DNA of 64,000 bases from Catellatospora sichuanensis (GCF_007483665.1 NZ_ML660183.1:1-64000); one strand, 5' to 3'; shown: positions 1 to 8,365, numbered from the stretch's first letter. Numbers and translations: made by a program. Notes: a model not told the origin generated them from the sequence alone.

Positions 1-29
1 GTGAACACCACCACGACACCATGAACACC

Positions 30-60
30 AAGCCCTGCCCGCCTCCGGCGGACAGGGCTT
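30..60 (-). terminator. Hairpin terminator after the 60-707 gene
   Basis: A near-perfect inverted repeat with 14-bp arms (one mismatch) and a 3-base loop spans 30-60. On the minus strand it begins at the stop codon of the gene at 60-707. No long T-run follows, which is usual in high-GC actinobacteria. Read from the sequence; termination itself is inferred. Confidence 0.6.
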
Positions 61-707
61 CACCATGCCGCTACAAGCTCACCAGCAACGACGCCTACAT
101 GCTCACCGCGAACGCCGCGCAACACCGCGCTCCTTCGCCGATCTCTTGAGACACGTGCGCTGCCCATCGCACCCTTCGCCTCGATCAGCCAGTCATGCGG
201 CGCGACAGCGTGACGCCCGCGTAGGTCTGCCTCGGCGCTACGCCTGCCTCGGCGCGCATCCAACCGGGGCAGGTGGCTGATATGGCCTGTGTCGTCGACG
301 CCCAGCACGTGGACGCAGAACAGGTGGGCGGCTGCCATGCCGAGGCGGTATCCGACGGCCGCCGCCTCGCTGGGATCGCTACCGTGGGTCAGCCACGAAC
401 TGCGCTGAAGGACAACGTTGCCTGCCCAGTCATTGCCAACTTGGAGCCCGCTGACCAATGAGTCAATTCGCACTCGGATCTCGGCCCAGGCGAAGGCTGG
501 GAAACGCACAATGTGTGAGGGCAGCCGACGGCCCACGGCGGCACTTGCGAGCAACAGTTCGCCCCAGGTGACTTCGGCAGCCGGGGTGAGGCCCAGCAGC
601 ACATCCTGCGGGGCTGGCCATGCCTGAGCGTCGGTGTCGATCGGCTGAGTCCCAGTATGAGTGGAAATAGGAATTCGAATTACATCGAGCAGCCCAGGGG
701 ACGTCAA
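60..707 (-). CDS. Hypothetical protein with a conserved EAKG motif
   Basis: The 215-residue product is unrecognised. I start it at a TTG (705-707) because a strong GAGGAGG ribosome-binding site lies about five bases upstream; the frame continues further upstream without a comparable site. The central part (about residues 45-130) looks genuinely protein-coding, and a 'WLIEAKG' segment near residue 180 resembles a family of actinobacterial hypothetical proteins that carry a PDLxG...EAKG signature, possibly a nuclease-like fold. After that motif the sequence becomes arginine-rich and low in complexity, so the C-terminus may be frameshifted. A hairpin at 30-60 follows the stop directly. Function unknown; the family resemblance is from memory. 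Confidence 0.45.
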   Translation of the reverse strand: MTSPGLLDVIRIPISTHTGTQPIDTDAQAWPAPQDVLLGLTPAAEVTWGELLLASAAVGRRLPSHIVRFPAFAWAEIRVRIDSLVSGLQVGNDWAGNVVLQRSSWLTHGSDPSEAAAVGYRLGMAAAHLFCVHVLGVDDTGHISHLPRLDARRGRRSAEADLRGRHAVAPHDWLIEAKGAMGSARVSRDRRRSAVLRGVRGEHVGVVAGELVAAW

Positions 708-815
708 CTTGCCTCCTCGCAGAGCAAGCCGCTGCTGAAGCGGGCATCCGCAACGTACACCTTTGTATGTGCGAGCACGTCGGCAATGCCAGCCGTCATA
801 CTGGCCGACCCCCAC

Positions 816-1133
816 TCCCGCTACCCGTTCAAACTCCGAGGAGATGTCCCGATCCGAGCGGTACCGGCACCAGGTCCATGCCGGACATGCACACCCGCAG
901 GCGACATCACCCGCGGCTCGACCATGAGGTGGCCTACGCGGGCTGGAGTTCAGCCAGGCGGATTCAGCAGCAGAAACGGATGCAAGACATCGTCAATGAC
1001 TGATGCCTTGCGGGAATTTGCTTGTCCGGGCGAGTTGAACCCTAAGTACATGATCACGATGGCAGCTGACCTGCAACTTACATGATCGCCATGCCGGGCG
1101 GCGGCGAACATTGTCGCATCGCCGCCCGGCTAG
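816..1133. other. Gap without a supported gene
   Basis: I see no reading frame here with a ribosome-binding site or recognisable motif on either strand. The left part may be decayed coding DNA, as in the neighbouring remnant. A hairpin at 1093-1130 is listed separately. Confidence 0.4.
1093..1130 (-). terminator. Strong GC hairpin, probable terminator
   Basis: A perfect 11-bp inverted repeat (1093-1103 with 1120-1130) encloses a further GCGA/TCGC pairing and a short loop. On the minus strand it lies three bases after the stop of a short coding remnant (1134-1270) and about 180 bases after the NTPase gene ending at 1307, so it probably terminates leftward transcription from both. Confidence 0.65.
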
Positions 1134-1270
1134 TCATGCGTAAGCGAGCAGCCGCGTCGGCCCGAGGTGCGAGCGGCTCCGGCTCCGGCTGTCGAGTTCG
1201 AAACGCTCCATCAGCGCGTTGAGCATGAAGCGATTTCGCAGCCTGCGCCGTGCTGAATCCGTCGCACGTC
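1134..1270 (-). pseudogene. C-terminal remnant of an unidentified gene
   Basis: A short minus-strand frame, including an ATG at 1226, encodes about 30-40 residues ending in '...GPTRLLAYA' and stops immediately before the 1093-1130 hairpin. The stop-terminator arrangement is that of a gene end, but the frame is closed by a stop just upstream and no full gene remains. It may instead be a tiny independent peptide. I do not recognise it. Confidence 0.25.
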
Positions 1271-1306
1271 AAGAAGACGATCAGGCCGCAGTATTGATTA
1301 TGCTGG

Positions 1307-3082
1307 TCACTCTTCGTCGTCTTCCTTCGGCCTAAGTGCGAGGAGTCGCTGTAGCGCCTCGGCGGCACCTGGCGTGCCTACCGCAACCTCTGCGATGATC
1401 TCGTCGGAGCGGTTGTGGTCGGCAAGCAGGTTGACCAACCGATGGGCGAAGTACCTGTTGCCTACAGCTAGACCACGCATTAGTTCAACAGCCTCGTTAA
1501 TGCGGTTATGTTGTTCGAGTAGCGCTGCCAGCCACTCGTTATAAAACCTGTCGGTTGAAGCAAGATTGCTCAGCAACGCTACGGCTTCGTTTAACCGGTC
1601 CAACCCTAGGAGCAGGTCGATCAAGCTTTCAACGTCGTGATGGTCTACTTCTTTGCCCTCGTTCAAGGCGTGGCAACAAAGACTTAAAGCTTCAGTAGCG
1701 CGACCATACTGGATAGCGTTGCTGATTAGTGGAAGCGTGTCGTCGGGGTGGTGATTGTCGACTAGAGCCCGCCAGACCTGGTCGGCAGGGTGAATGGTAC
1801 GACGAATGCGCAAGAAGTGTTGGTAAAGGTAGTCGGCGGTGCTATAGCCGGCGATGCGGCCCATCCCCGCTGGGAGCGGGCTGAGCGTGGAGGCTGCGCC
1901 GTGGAGGGTCTTGGTGGCGTAGGTGAGGGCCTGGTCGAGCCAGTCGCGTGTTGCGGTGGCCTGTTGAGCAGGGGTGAGGTAAGCAGGGGCGACAGCTTCT
2001 AGGAAGCTGCGCGTGACTGATTGTTCGGCGCCGACGCGTCGAGCATCTAGCGCGGCGGTAATGACGGCCTTGCCGTAGCACTGATTAGTAGGAGCTTGCT
2101 CCCAGTGGCGAATGAGCGCCGGGCCAGCGGCCATGACTTGGGTAAAACCGGCGTCGGCGTCATCCAGGGCGGCGCGGATGCGCTGATCCGTGGCGAGCAC
2201 CTCACCGCGGAGGCGTTCAGCTGCACTGAGCATATCGGGCACATCTATGACGTGAGCAATGCGGAGCAATTCCCGGTCATCCGAGTAGGGGTCGGGCTTA
2301 TTCGGCTCCCGAGGTTCGGTTCGGGCGGCGTACTCCTCTGGCCACAGTGTACTCACCACTGCAGTCCCGGCCGCAACAAGCTTCCGGATACCGTCAGCGG
2401 TTAACTTGCTGGCTTGAGGCCCGGCCGGGTGGTTGAGGTAGCGCTGTAGCTCGTCCAGCCACAGCACGGTTCGCGGTGTCGGATTAGCCGCGTATACGTT
2501 GATCGCAGTGACGTCGGCCGGATGCAGCAGCCACCACTGCGGCAGAACCGCCCGGACCGCCTCAACAAGGGTGCGCGTCTTGCCAACCGATGAGCCACCG
2601 ACCAGCAGCACGAACCCGCCGCGCTCGGCGGCGGCGGTAATCGTGGCGCGCAGCTCTGTATCGAGATCCCGGAGGACGTATGGAGGCAGTTCACCGACGG
2701 CACCCGGCACCTGGATCGCGGCGTGCACTCCCAGAAGCCGCACTCGGGCGTCCTCAACCCGGACCGCGGCCGGTGGACGTGGCTTGTGGCTGGTGGCGAC
2801 GCGTTCCAACGCTGCCAGCCAGGACCGCTGCGTCGCATCGTCTTCGATGCCGCACGCAACCAAAAAGGTAATGGTCGTCTCGCGGGTCGGGGTCGACTTG
2901 GCGTTGAGCAGGTCGCTGAGCGTGGCAGCTGGCAGCGACCGCGGCCGGGCGGCCCGCCCGAGCTCCGCATAGGAACGGGCGCCGCGCAGCCGATCACACG
3001 CCCGGGCGAACGCCTCGAGGGACTGCACCGCGTCTAGGTTGAACTCGATGCTGTCGTCCGCAGCGCGGTGGTCTTCGGCCAT
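1307..3082 (-). CDS. HTH/P-loop NTPase with TPR-like C-terminus
   Basis: A 591-residue protein. The start at 3082 is set by a GGGAGGA site eight bases upstream of ATG. Residues about 18-95 form an XRE-like helix-turn-helix region. A P-loop domain follows: Walker A GGSSVGKT (162-169) and Walker B with WLDELQRY (about 208-215). The region around 165-230 matches a widespread actinobacterial ATP-binding family in which 'LLHPAD' and 'LWLDELQRYL' are conserved. The last ~120 residues carry degenerate repeats of the form LNEAVALL / INEAVELM spaced about 34 residues, that is, TPR-like helices. The architecture (DNA-binding, NTPase, helical repeats) resembles STAND-type sensors or signalling ATPases. 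The role is unknown; no partner gene is adjacent on the same strand. Confidence 0.8.
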   Translation of the reverse strand: MAEDHRAADDSIEFNLDAVQSLEAFARACDRLRGARSYAELGRAARPRSLPAATLSDLLNAKSTPTRETTITFLVACGIEDDATQRSWLAALERVATSHKPRPPAAVRVEDARVRLLGVHAAIQVPGAVGELPPYVLRDLDTELRATITAAAERGGFVLLVGGSSVGKTRTLVEAVRAVLPQWWLLHPADVTAINVYAANPTPRTVLWLDELQRYLNHPAGPQASKLTADGIRKLVAAGTAVVSTLWPEEYAARTEPREPNKPDPYSDDRELLRIAHVIDVPDMLSAAERLRGEVLATDQRIRAALDDADAGFTQVMAAGPALIRHWEQAPTNQCYGKAVITAALDARRVGAEQSVTRSFLEAVAPAYLTPAQQATATRDWLDQALTYATKTLHGAASTLSPLPAGMGRIAGYSTADYLYQHFLRIRRTIHPADQVWRALVDNHHPDDTLPLISNAIQYGRATEALSLCCHALNEGKEVDHHDVESLIDLLLGLDRLNEAVALLSNLASTDRFYNEWLAALLEQHNRINEAVELMRGLAVGNRYFAHRLVNLLADHNRSDEIIAEVAVGTPGAAEALQRLLALRPKEDDEE

Positions 3083-3308
3083 TACGGAATCCTCCCTCTT
3101 CTGTTCGGCGGGCACACCGAACACTGCCGAACCACCGTAGAACGCTACGAAAATTGGCGCGACCGTGCTGGTCAGCCACGGAGGTTAGGAGCTGGCCGGT
3201 TCGGCTTCGTTCGTCGCCCATGCCGGACGGCACCGCCATCCGCTTTCCTCGAGATGCTAATGGGAGACCGGCCGGCTCCCGACCGCCTGCATTAACCGGG
3301 AGTACGCC

Positions 3309-3422
3309 ATGTCGAAGCCGCCCACCAACCTCACCTGGCGCGAGAAGCTCGCCCTAGCCACCATCACAGGCGCCATCTCTGGCGCCGTCCGAGCAATCGT
3401 CGCCTGGACCTTGCAACACTAA
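3309..3422 (+). CDS. 37-residue putative membrane peptide
   Basis: ATG at 3309 is preceded by a GGGAG site at about eight bases, and the frame ends at TAA 3420-3422. The peptide begins MSKPPTNLTWREKLA and then has a 20-residue stretch rich in Ala, Ile, Gly and Val ending in WTLQH, consistent with a single membrane-associated helix. A strong terminator follows seven bases after the stop, so this looks like a complete one-gene transcription unit. It could be a small toxin-like or regulatory membrane peptide, but nothing shows which. It is divergent from the NTPase at 1307-3082. Confidence 0.55.
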   Translation: MSKPPTNLTWREKLALATITGAISGAVRAIVAWTLQH

Positions 3423-3428
3423 ACCGGC

Positions 3429-3467
3429 CGATGGGCCTGACTCGTCCGAGCCGGGTCGGGCCCATCG
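3429..3467 (+). terminator. Rho-independent-type terminator
   Basis: A 16-bp stem (3429-3444 with 3452-3467, two G-U pairs) with a 7-base loop follows the 37-residue peptide gene. It is one of the strongest hairpins in the window. No T-tract follows. Confidence 0.75.
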
Positions 3468-3615
3468 CTGACCACAATCGGGAGCACTGACGCTATGAGC
3501 GAGGACCGCCAAGATGGGAGTGGCTGCCCGCTTGCTGTATCCGCACCAAACCAGCCTCAACCATCACGCCGGGAGGTGCGTGGATTTCGCTATCGGGCGG
3601 GAAGCGGAGGTGGCC

Positions 3616-3861
3616 ATGGCCCAGAGTGGCACCCTGGACCAGTACCTTCACTGGCGCTGCACTCATCATGGTGGCCGTACTGCCCGTTTTCCATCCGCAG
3701 GACGGATCAAGTATCACCGCGGCCCAATCGACGATCGTGGCATTCTGTTCGGGATGACGCTCGTATTCGCGTACGGTGCGTCGGCAACCTCACCTTCCGT
3801 GCCGTGCTGGGCCGTCTACACCTTCGAGTTACGCCCGCCATGTACCCGCCGCGGAGTGTGA
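3616..3861 (+). CDS. Possible small hypothetical protein
   Basis: An ATG at 3616 has a GGAGG site five bases upstream and opens an 81-codon frame ending ten bases before the next gene. The spacing favours a real gene coupled to 3872-4819. The predicted protein shows no recognisable domain, and an overlapping frame in the same stretch encodes a hydrophobic segment, so this may be decayed sequence. The rest of 3468-3871 shows no other supported feature. Confidence 0.25.
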   Translation: MAQSGTLDQYLHWRCTHHGGRTARFPSAGRIKYHRGPIDDRGILFGMTLVFAYGASATSPSVPCWAVYTFELRPPCTRRGV

Positions 3862-3871
3862 CAATGGTGCG

Positions 3872-4819
3872 GTGAACGAACTGGCGCCGTCGTCGTACCG
3901 GCTCATCGAAACTCTGCTGGCCAATGCGGAGACCACCCACCATGGCAGGCCCACGGCCAACCCGAAGGGGTTCGAAGACCTCACCGACTCACAGGTGATC
4001 ATGATGGTCAACCAGTTGCAGGACATGCACATTCTCATCTCCCAATGGGGTGACGACTTCCCGTTCAGCATCACGCTGACTGGAAACGGCCTCGCCAGAG
4101 CGCAGGAGTACCGAACAAACCGAACCAACAAGCGGACCAGGTTGCAAGCGTGCCGCTCGCACCTACTCGCGTGGGCGTACGACCAGGCCGATGCCACCGA
4201 CCCCGATCCCGAGGGCTTCCTCGCTGACGAGCGAGCGTGGTTCTACGGCTGGAAGTTCTCGGACAGCGACTTCCGCTCCAGCGTGCAGTACCTCGTGCAG
4301 CTCGGGCTGCTCAAGACCAGCGTCGTACCCACCCTCGGCCCAGAGGGCATCGACTCATACATCCACTATCTACTGACGGCCGCCGGGGTGCGGTGCGTCG
4401 AGGAGTTCGACTGCGACGTGGTGAAGTTCAACAACCATCAGGACGGCCGCCAGGGCCGCGTTACCGTAGCGATCGGCACCATGATCGGCAGCAATTTTGC
4501 AGCTGCGGGCGGCGACCAGAGCCATCTCACTCAGGGTGTGAGCGGCACGGTGGACATCGAACAAACGCGGCAGTGGGCCGACTCGGTCTCGACGGTGCTA
4601 CCCGTGCTCTGCGTCCCCGCTGACCGGATCAGCGAGCTCGAACAAACCGTGGCCGAGCTAAAAGCAGCGACTGCCGAACCGGTACCGCAGCAGTCCCGAG
4701 TAGCGGCGGCGTTCGGCAAGACGCTTCAGGTGCTGACCGCGCTGGTAACGGTCAGCGATGCCGCAGGACTGATCCAGATGTTGATCGACCAGGGCGCCGC
4801 GCTGGCCCTGGGCGGCTGA
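3872..4819 (+). CDS. Hypothetical protein, possible winged-helix N-terminus
   Basis: The frame extends further upstream, but coding character begins at GTG 3872 (VNELAPSSYRLIETLLANAE), giving 315 residues. The N-terminal ~100 residues are helical, with 'FEDLTDSQVIMMVNQLQDMHIL' and a following 'SITLTGNGLARAQEYR', a pattern seen in winged-helix domains. A middle segment (about 105-190) contains conserved-looking aromatic residues (ERAWFYGWKFSDSDF). A Gly/Ser-rich 'IGSNFAAAGGDQSHLTQG' linker is followed by a helical, coiled-coil-like tail. I cannot assign a function; it may belong with the surrounding defence genes. Confidence 0.6.
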   Translation: MNELAPSSYRLIETLLANAETTHHGRPTANPKGFEDLTDSQVIMMVNQLQDMHILISQWGDDFPFSITLTGNGLARAQEYRTNRTNKRTRLQACRSHLLAWAYDQADATDPDPEGFLADERAWFYGWKFSDSDFRSSVQYLVQLGLLKTSVVPTLGPEGIDSYIHYLLTAAGVRCVEEFDCDVVKFNNHQDGRQGRVTVAIGTMIGSNFAAAGGDQSHLTQGVSGTVDIEQTRQWADSVSTVLPVLCVPADRISELEQTVAELKAATAEPVPQQSRVAAAFGKTLQVLTALVTVSDAAGLIQMLIDQGAALALGG

Positions 4820-4880
4820 CTAGCCCGAGGATGGGAGTCGCGTGGGGCTCGCCTACCCGCCAGACATGCTCAGCAGCAAC

Positions 4881-5681
4881 TTACGCGGTGTGCTCAACAT
4901 GTCCGTGGTCCTCGGGCCTGTCGGCCAGGCCCTCCCAGACGATTCGCCATGTTCGGTAGCCGGCGCGTTCGCATAGCAGCATCAGGCGGACCGGTTTGCC
5001 CTCGTGCTCGTTGAACCAGACGTCCGGACCGCTGGTCCAGTGTGGTAACGGGGTACGGCTCATGCTCAGCACACGGCCATGGCCGAGTACGAGCGGCAAC
5101 TGCGCGACCTCGCGGCCATGATCGTCAACCCCGGCGGCGTCGGACGAGAACCGGTACGGCCCCCATACCTGGTCGCGAAGCTCCTGCTCCGTCACATCGT
5201 GGGCACCGCTGGCGCTTGGCAGGTGGTCCGCGTCATCGTTGCCGACCGTAACTGTGACTGCATCAGGCCGTCGCCCCGGCTGGCCCAATGAGCTAGCCAC
5301 TGTCGCGATAGCGAATGTCCCCGAAGTCGAACGGGTCGTGCTCGATCGTCACGGGCCCGTGGACCGCGGATCCCTCGATGACCGGGCCGCGGATGACCTC
5401 CCGACAACGATGTAGACCCGCGGAGTGACAGCGTCCAGCAATTGACGACGCTGCATCGCCATCTGCCTTCGCGCCAGGGCATTCGCGTCGCGTGCTTGCG
5501 CCAGAGCCGCTGCGGCGATGGTGTTGGCGCTAGAAGAGTTTCTTTCCGCGTTCTCTGCGGCCTTCGCGGCGATTCTGTTGCCCGTACGTGCTGCCTTGGC
5601 CTGTCGGAACGTGGCAAGCAACGCGATGGCGGCTACCGTCAGGCTGACTGCGCTGATCGTCTCCGAGGGGTGTGATGCGAA
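4881..5681 (-). pseudogene. Frameshifted membrane-anchored hypothetical gene
   Basis: Three minus-strand frames together look like one protein. The first (about 5681-5400) gives an N-terminal membrane helix (VSLTVAAIALLATF) followed by an Ala/Arg-rich coiled coil and 'TPRVYIVVG'. A shift of frame near 5400 continues as '...EHDPFDFGDIRYRDSG' to a stop. A GTG just inside that stop opens the third frame (4881-5300) with 'VWGPYRF' and 'GYRTWRIVWEGL', typical of the C-terminus of an actinobacterial hypothetical family. The first frame has no good start codon. The overlapping GTG could instead be a separate coupled gene. Most likely a gene broken by at least one frameshift. Confidence 0.45.
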
Positions 5682-5733
5682 CTACCCGCCGACCTGGTTG
5701 AGATCGTGGATGGGTAAGCGCGAGATCACGTCG

Positions 5734-5964
5734 TCAATGTAGGACTGGCGCACCAACGGTTCCGACCGCTACTGCGAACATGGCCCTGGCTGCGCCCAAC
5801 CGGCTGGGTCGAGCCGCCGCCACCGCTGATGCCGTAGCCACTGGCTGTTGTCTGTCGGACATCCCCATTGAGGGAACGGCCAGCTCGCCGCAGGTCGGGG
5901 CGGCGGAGTCAACAAGCCCACGCGGATAAAGCTCGCAGCAGGGATCCTCATTCCCGGTCGACAT
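5734..5964 (-). CDS. Possible small protein coupled to helicase-like gene
   Basis: A 76-codon frame starts at ATG 5964, inside the last codons of the helicase-like gene (stop at 5948), which would allow translational coupling. Its C-terminal third is hydrophobic (MFAVAVGTVGAPV). There is no family match and no independent ribosome-binding site, so it may be chance. Confidence 0.2.
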   Translation of the reverse strand: MSTGNEDPCCELYPRGLVDSAAPTCGELAVPSMGMSDRQQPVATASAVAAARPSRLGAARAMFAVAVGTVGAPVLH

Positions 5965-7147
5965 CTGCCACAGACAGGCCGAACCGCATCAGCACGCTGG
6001 GCTTCGCGCCGTTGACAGAAGGCAGGTAAACGGCCCGAACCGCACCCGTCCGATGGACCGCGACAAGCCGCTGCACGTCCTCAACCAGGCGCGGCTCCGT
6101 GAAGTACACCAGGCTACCGCCGTCGAGCGAAACGTCGTCGGCGTCGAAGTTCGAAGTAATTACTTCGACCGGGTACGGCGGGCCACCGACGGCGCGAGCG
6201 CTCGTCTTCATCCCCGCTGGTAGGCTCGGCAGAGACGTCACGACGTGCTCGATCCCGCTCTCGACCAGGTGTCGGTAGACATACTCCACATCGGCCAGGA
6301 GACGGCTCGTCACGATTAGCACAGGTCCGGCATCCCGAAGGCTGCGCACCGTCGCTGTGAGCGCGGCGAGGCGGGCGTCCGGACCCAGCGCTTCCAGCTT
6401 GTCGACGACTCCCCAGATGTCATCGGCAGCGTACGTGGCCTCCTGCTCTCCCTCGGCCTCTCTGGCGAGACGCACGAGCGATGAGTGCATGGCGGCGCGG
6501 CTACGCATGCGGTCGGGGTTGTCAAGCAACCGTGCCGCGTCGCCGAGGACGGACTGTTCCGCCGCATCGAGCAGCACGTGGTAGGTCTTGATCTCAGCCT
6601 GGCGGGTGCCCGCAAGCTCGTCCAGCGACATCTCGATCACCGTCGCGTCACTCGGCCAGCGCGGATTCCCCCGGCTCCACAGGTTCGCCACGACGATCGT
6701 TCGCGCCGATCCGCTGGCGACTTGGAAAATCCGCGGCAGGGAGTCGTTGCCAACCAGCAACATCGAGTCGAACACACACAGGGCAAACGTTATGGACTCC
6801 AGAACCTTACGCACCGGACCGTGCTGCGCCCTTGCATCCGTGGCCAGCAGCACACCGGTCGACGGGCGTGCCGAGGAGCTGTCAGCGAGTTCCTGCGCGA
6901 CGTCGGAGGTGATGACACGCACCTCGGGCACGCCCGCCTCGCGCAAGCGCTGCGCCCACTGGTTGACCATCGTTAGCGTCGGCGCCGTGACGAGGACCAG
7001 ACCGTCCGCCGCCGCAGTCACGATGTGCGGCATGAGCGTGGAGCGCACGCCGCTTTGCAGAGGCACGCGCAGAACCACGCAGCGATCGTCCTTGGCGCGT
7101 GCCAGACGCGCCGCCAGTGGCGGCTGCGGGAAGGATAACGAGCTCAC
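5948..7147 (-). CDS. Degenerate superfamily 2 helicase-like protein
   Basis: A 399-residue protein with the outline of an SF2 helicase core but without the catalytic motifs. Where Walker A is expected, after 'CVVLRVP', the sequence is LQSGVRST (about residues 31-38), so the lysine is missing. Motif Ia is recognisable (LVTAPTLTMVNQW). At motif II there is 'FALCVFDSM' instead of DExH. A C-terminal lobe ends with 'EDVQRLVAVHRTG', where an active enzyme would have QxxGRxGR. It is therefore probably a non-hydrolysing nucleic-acid-binding paralogue. It starts at GTG 7147 with a GTGA overlap with the CBS-HEPN gene upstream, so the two are co-translated. Assignment rests on motif layout; a divergent non-helicase P-loop fold is possible. 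Confidence 0.65.
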   Translation of the reverse strand: MSSLSFPQPPLAARLARAKDDRCVVLRVPLQSGVRSTLMPHIVTAAADGLVLVTAPTLTMVNQWAQRLREAGVPEVRVITSDVAQELADSSSARPSTGVLLATDARAQHGPVRKVLESITFALCVFDSMLLVGNDSLPRIFQVASGSARTIVVANLWSRGNPRWPSDATVIEMSLDELAGTRQAEIKTYHVLLDAAEQSVLGDAARLLDNPDRMRSRAAMHSSLVRLAREAEGEQEATYAADDIWGVVDKLEALGPDARLAALTATVRSLRDAGPVLIVTSRLLADVEYVYRHLVESGIEHVVTSLPSLPAGMKTSARAVGGPPYPVEVITSNFDADDVSLDGGSLVYFTEPRLVEDVQRLVAVHRTGAVRAVYLPSVNGAKPSVLMRFGLSVADVDRE

Positions 7148-7935
7148 GGAACCATCCTCACCCTTCGCTTGAGCCAGGCGCTCGCCGACATCATGAGCTC
7201 GGATTCCTCCGCGGTCACCTCGCCGCGGAAGTGGAAGACCTTATTGCGTACCTCTCGCACCGGCTCAAGCAGAGATACCACCAGCTCACGACTGCCCCCA
7301 AACGTGCGATTGAACACGCGCCCGAATCGTTCCCGGTGGCTGATGAGGCTGATCAACTCGCTAAAGGTCAGATCCTCGAGCGCTGCCGCCATTGGGCTGT
7401 TCGCCGTTGTCTGCGTCGACGTGGCGATGTAGGTGCGCAGCTCCTCCTCGCTGGCACAGGCCGACTTCACCAGGTGTCTTGTCGCGAGCTCTATGTCTCT
7501 GAGCAGCATGAACTGCCTCGATGAGTGCCAGAGGTAACTGTTGAGGTCAGCCGCGGTGACCACCGCCAGCAGGTTGTCCTCGTCTCCGATCAGCACGGCA
7601 CCCTTGGCCTCGATCGCTGGCAGCGCGTCGGCGACGTCGGAGCCATACCGCACGAAGTAGAGATCCTCTAAGAAGTCGGCCACGGCATAGGCCCTGGGGT
7701 CGTCTTGAGGTCGGACGACCCCAATATTGCTAGCGAACGAACGGTAGCTAAAGACTCCGACAACCGCCTTGTTGCGAGTGACCGGGATCTGATCGAATCC
7801 GGTTCTGGCCATCACTGCAAGTGCCTCCGACACCTTCGTATCGGTGGTGACGGTAACGACCTCCTGGTCCGCGGGCACGAGTTGGCTGATTCGGAGGAAG
7901 TGATGCTGCGCTCCCGGGCCGCTCAGTAGGAACAC
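7144..7935 (-). CDS. CBS-domain protein with C-terminal HEPN-like domain
   Basis: A 263-residue protein. Residues about 18-135 form a CBS pair, which usually binds adenine nucleotides ('VSEALAVMARTGFDQIPV...VVGVFSY' and 'KGAVLIGDEDNLLAVVTAADLNSYL'). The C-terminal ~120 residues are helical and end with VREVRNKVFHFR, where R230-N-K-V-F-H235 is an RX4H motif as in HEPN RNases. The combination suggests a nucleotide-gated RNase. It is the first gene of a two-gene unit with the degenerate helicase. The GTG at 7935 has a GGAG directly adjoining it and an in-frame TGA lies just upstream, so the exact start is uncertain. CBS identity is firm; HEPN is inferred from the motif and helical context. Confidence 0.75.
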   Translation of the reverse strand: MFLLSGPGAQHHFLRISQLVPADQEVVTVTTDTKVSEALAVMARTGFDQIPVTRNKAVVGVFSYRSFASNIGVVRPQDDPRAYAVADFLEDLYFVRYGSDVADALPAIEAKGAVLIGDEDNLLAVVTAADLNSYLWHSSRQFMLLRDIELATRHLVKSACASEEELRTYIATSTQTTANSPMAAALEDLTFSELISLISHRERFGRVFNRTFGGSRELVVSLLEPVREVRNKVFHFRGEVTAEESELMMSASAWLKRRVRMVP

Positions 7936-8091
7936 CTCCCGTACGAATCATGGACTTTCATTGCCGCAGGGCAGCATACCGTCGGTGTACGGGAATCGGG
8001 ACCGCCACATCGGGCTTCGTGCCGCCGCCTGGAGCTACTGGCGCGAGTTGGTCACGGATGCCGGGCCAGGGTTACCGGGGCGACGCCGAGA

Positions 8092-8343
8092 TTGACGAGC
8101 GCTGTCGCATACCAGGCGGAATGGTCGCCATCACTGCTGTTCCGGTTCGTGGGCGCCGCACACGAACGCGCCCTGGGCATCGCCAGCCATTGGCCCTTCG
8201 AGCAATGGGGCCGGTTCCTGCCCGAACACGTCACCGCAACCAGCCGGCTCGACCGTCTCCTGCACCACGCCACCGTCGTGGTCACCGAAGGCGGTCCTTC
8301 CGCATGCTGGAGGCCCGTACCCGCACCAGCCGGACGCCCGTGA
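8092..8343 (+). pseudogene. istB: IS21-family IstB-like remnant
   Basis: A short open stretch translates to '...HERALGIASHWPFEQWGRFLPEHVTATSRLDRLLHHATVV', which matches the C-terminal end of IstB helper ATPases (typically SNxPFxxWGxxFxDxxxAxAxxDRLxHHxxV). No Walker motifs and no IstA partner are nearby, so only the 3' end of an old IS21-type element survives. It lies just left of the ISL3 insertion. The identification is from the family pattern. Confidence 0.6.
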
Positions 8344-8365
8344 GTTGACATGACCACAGGTGGCG

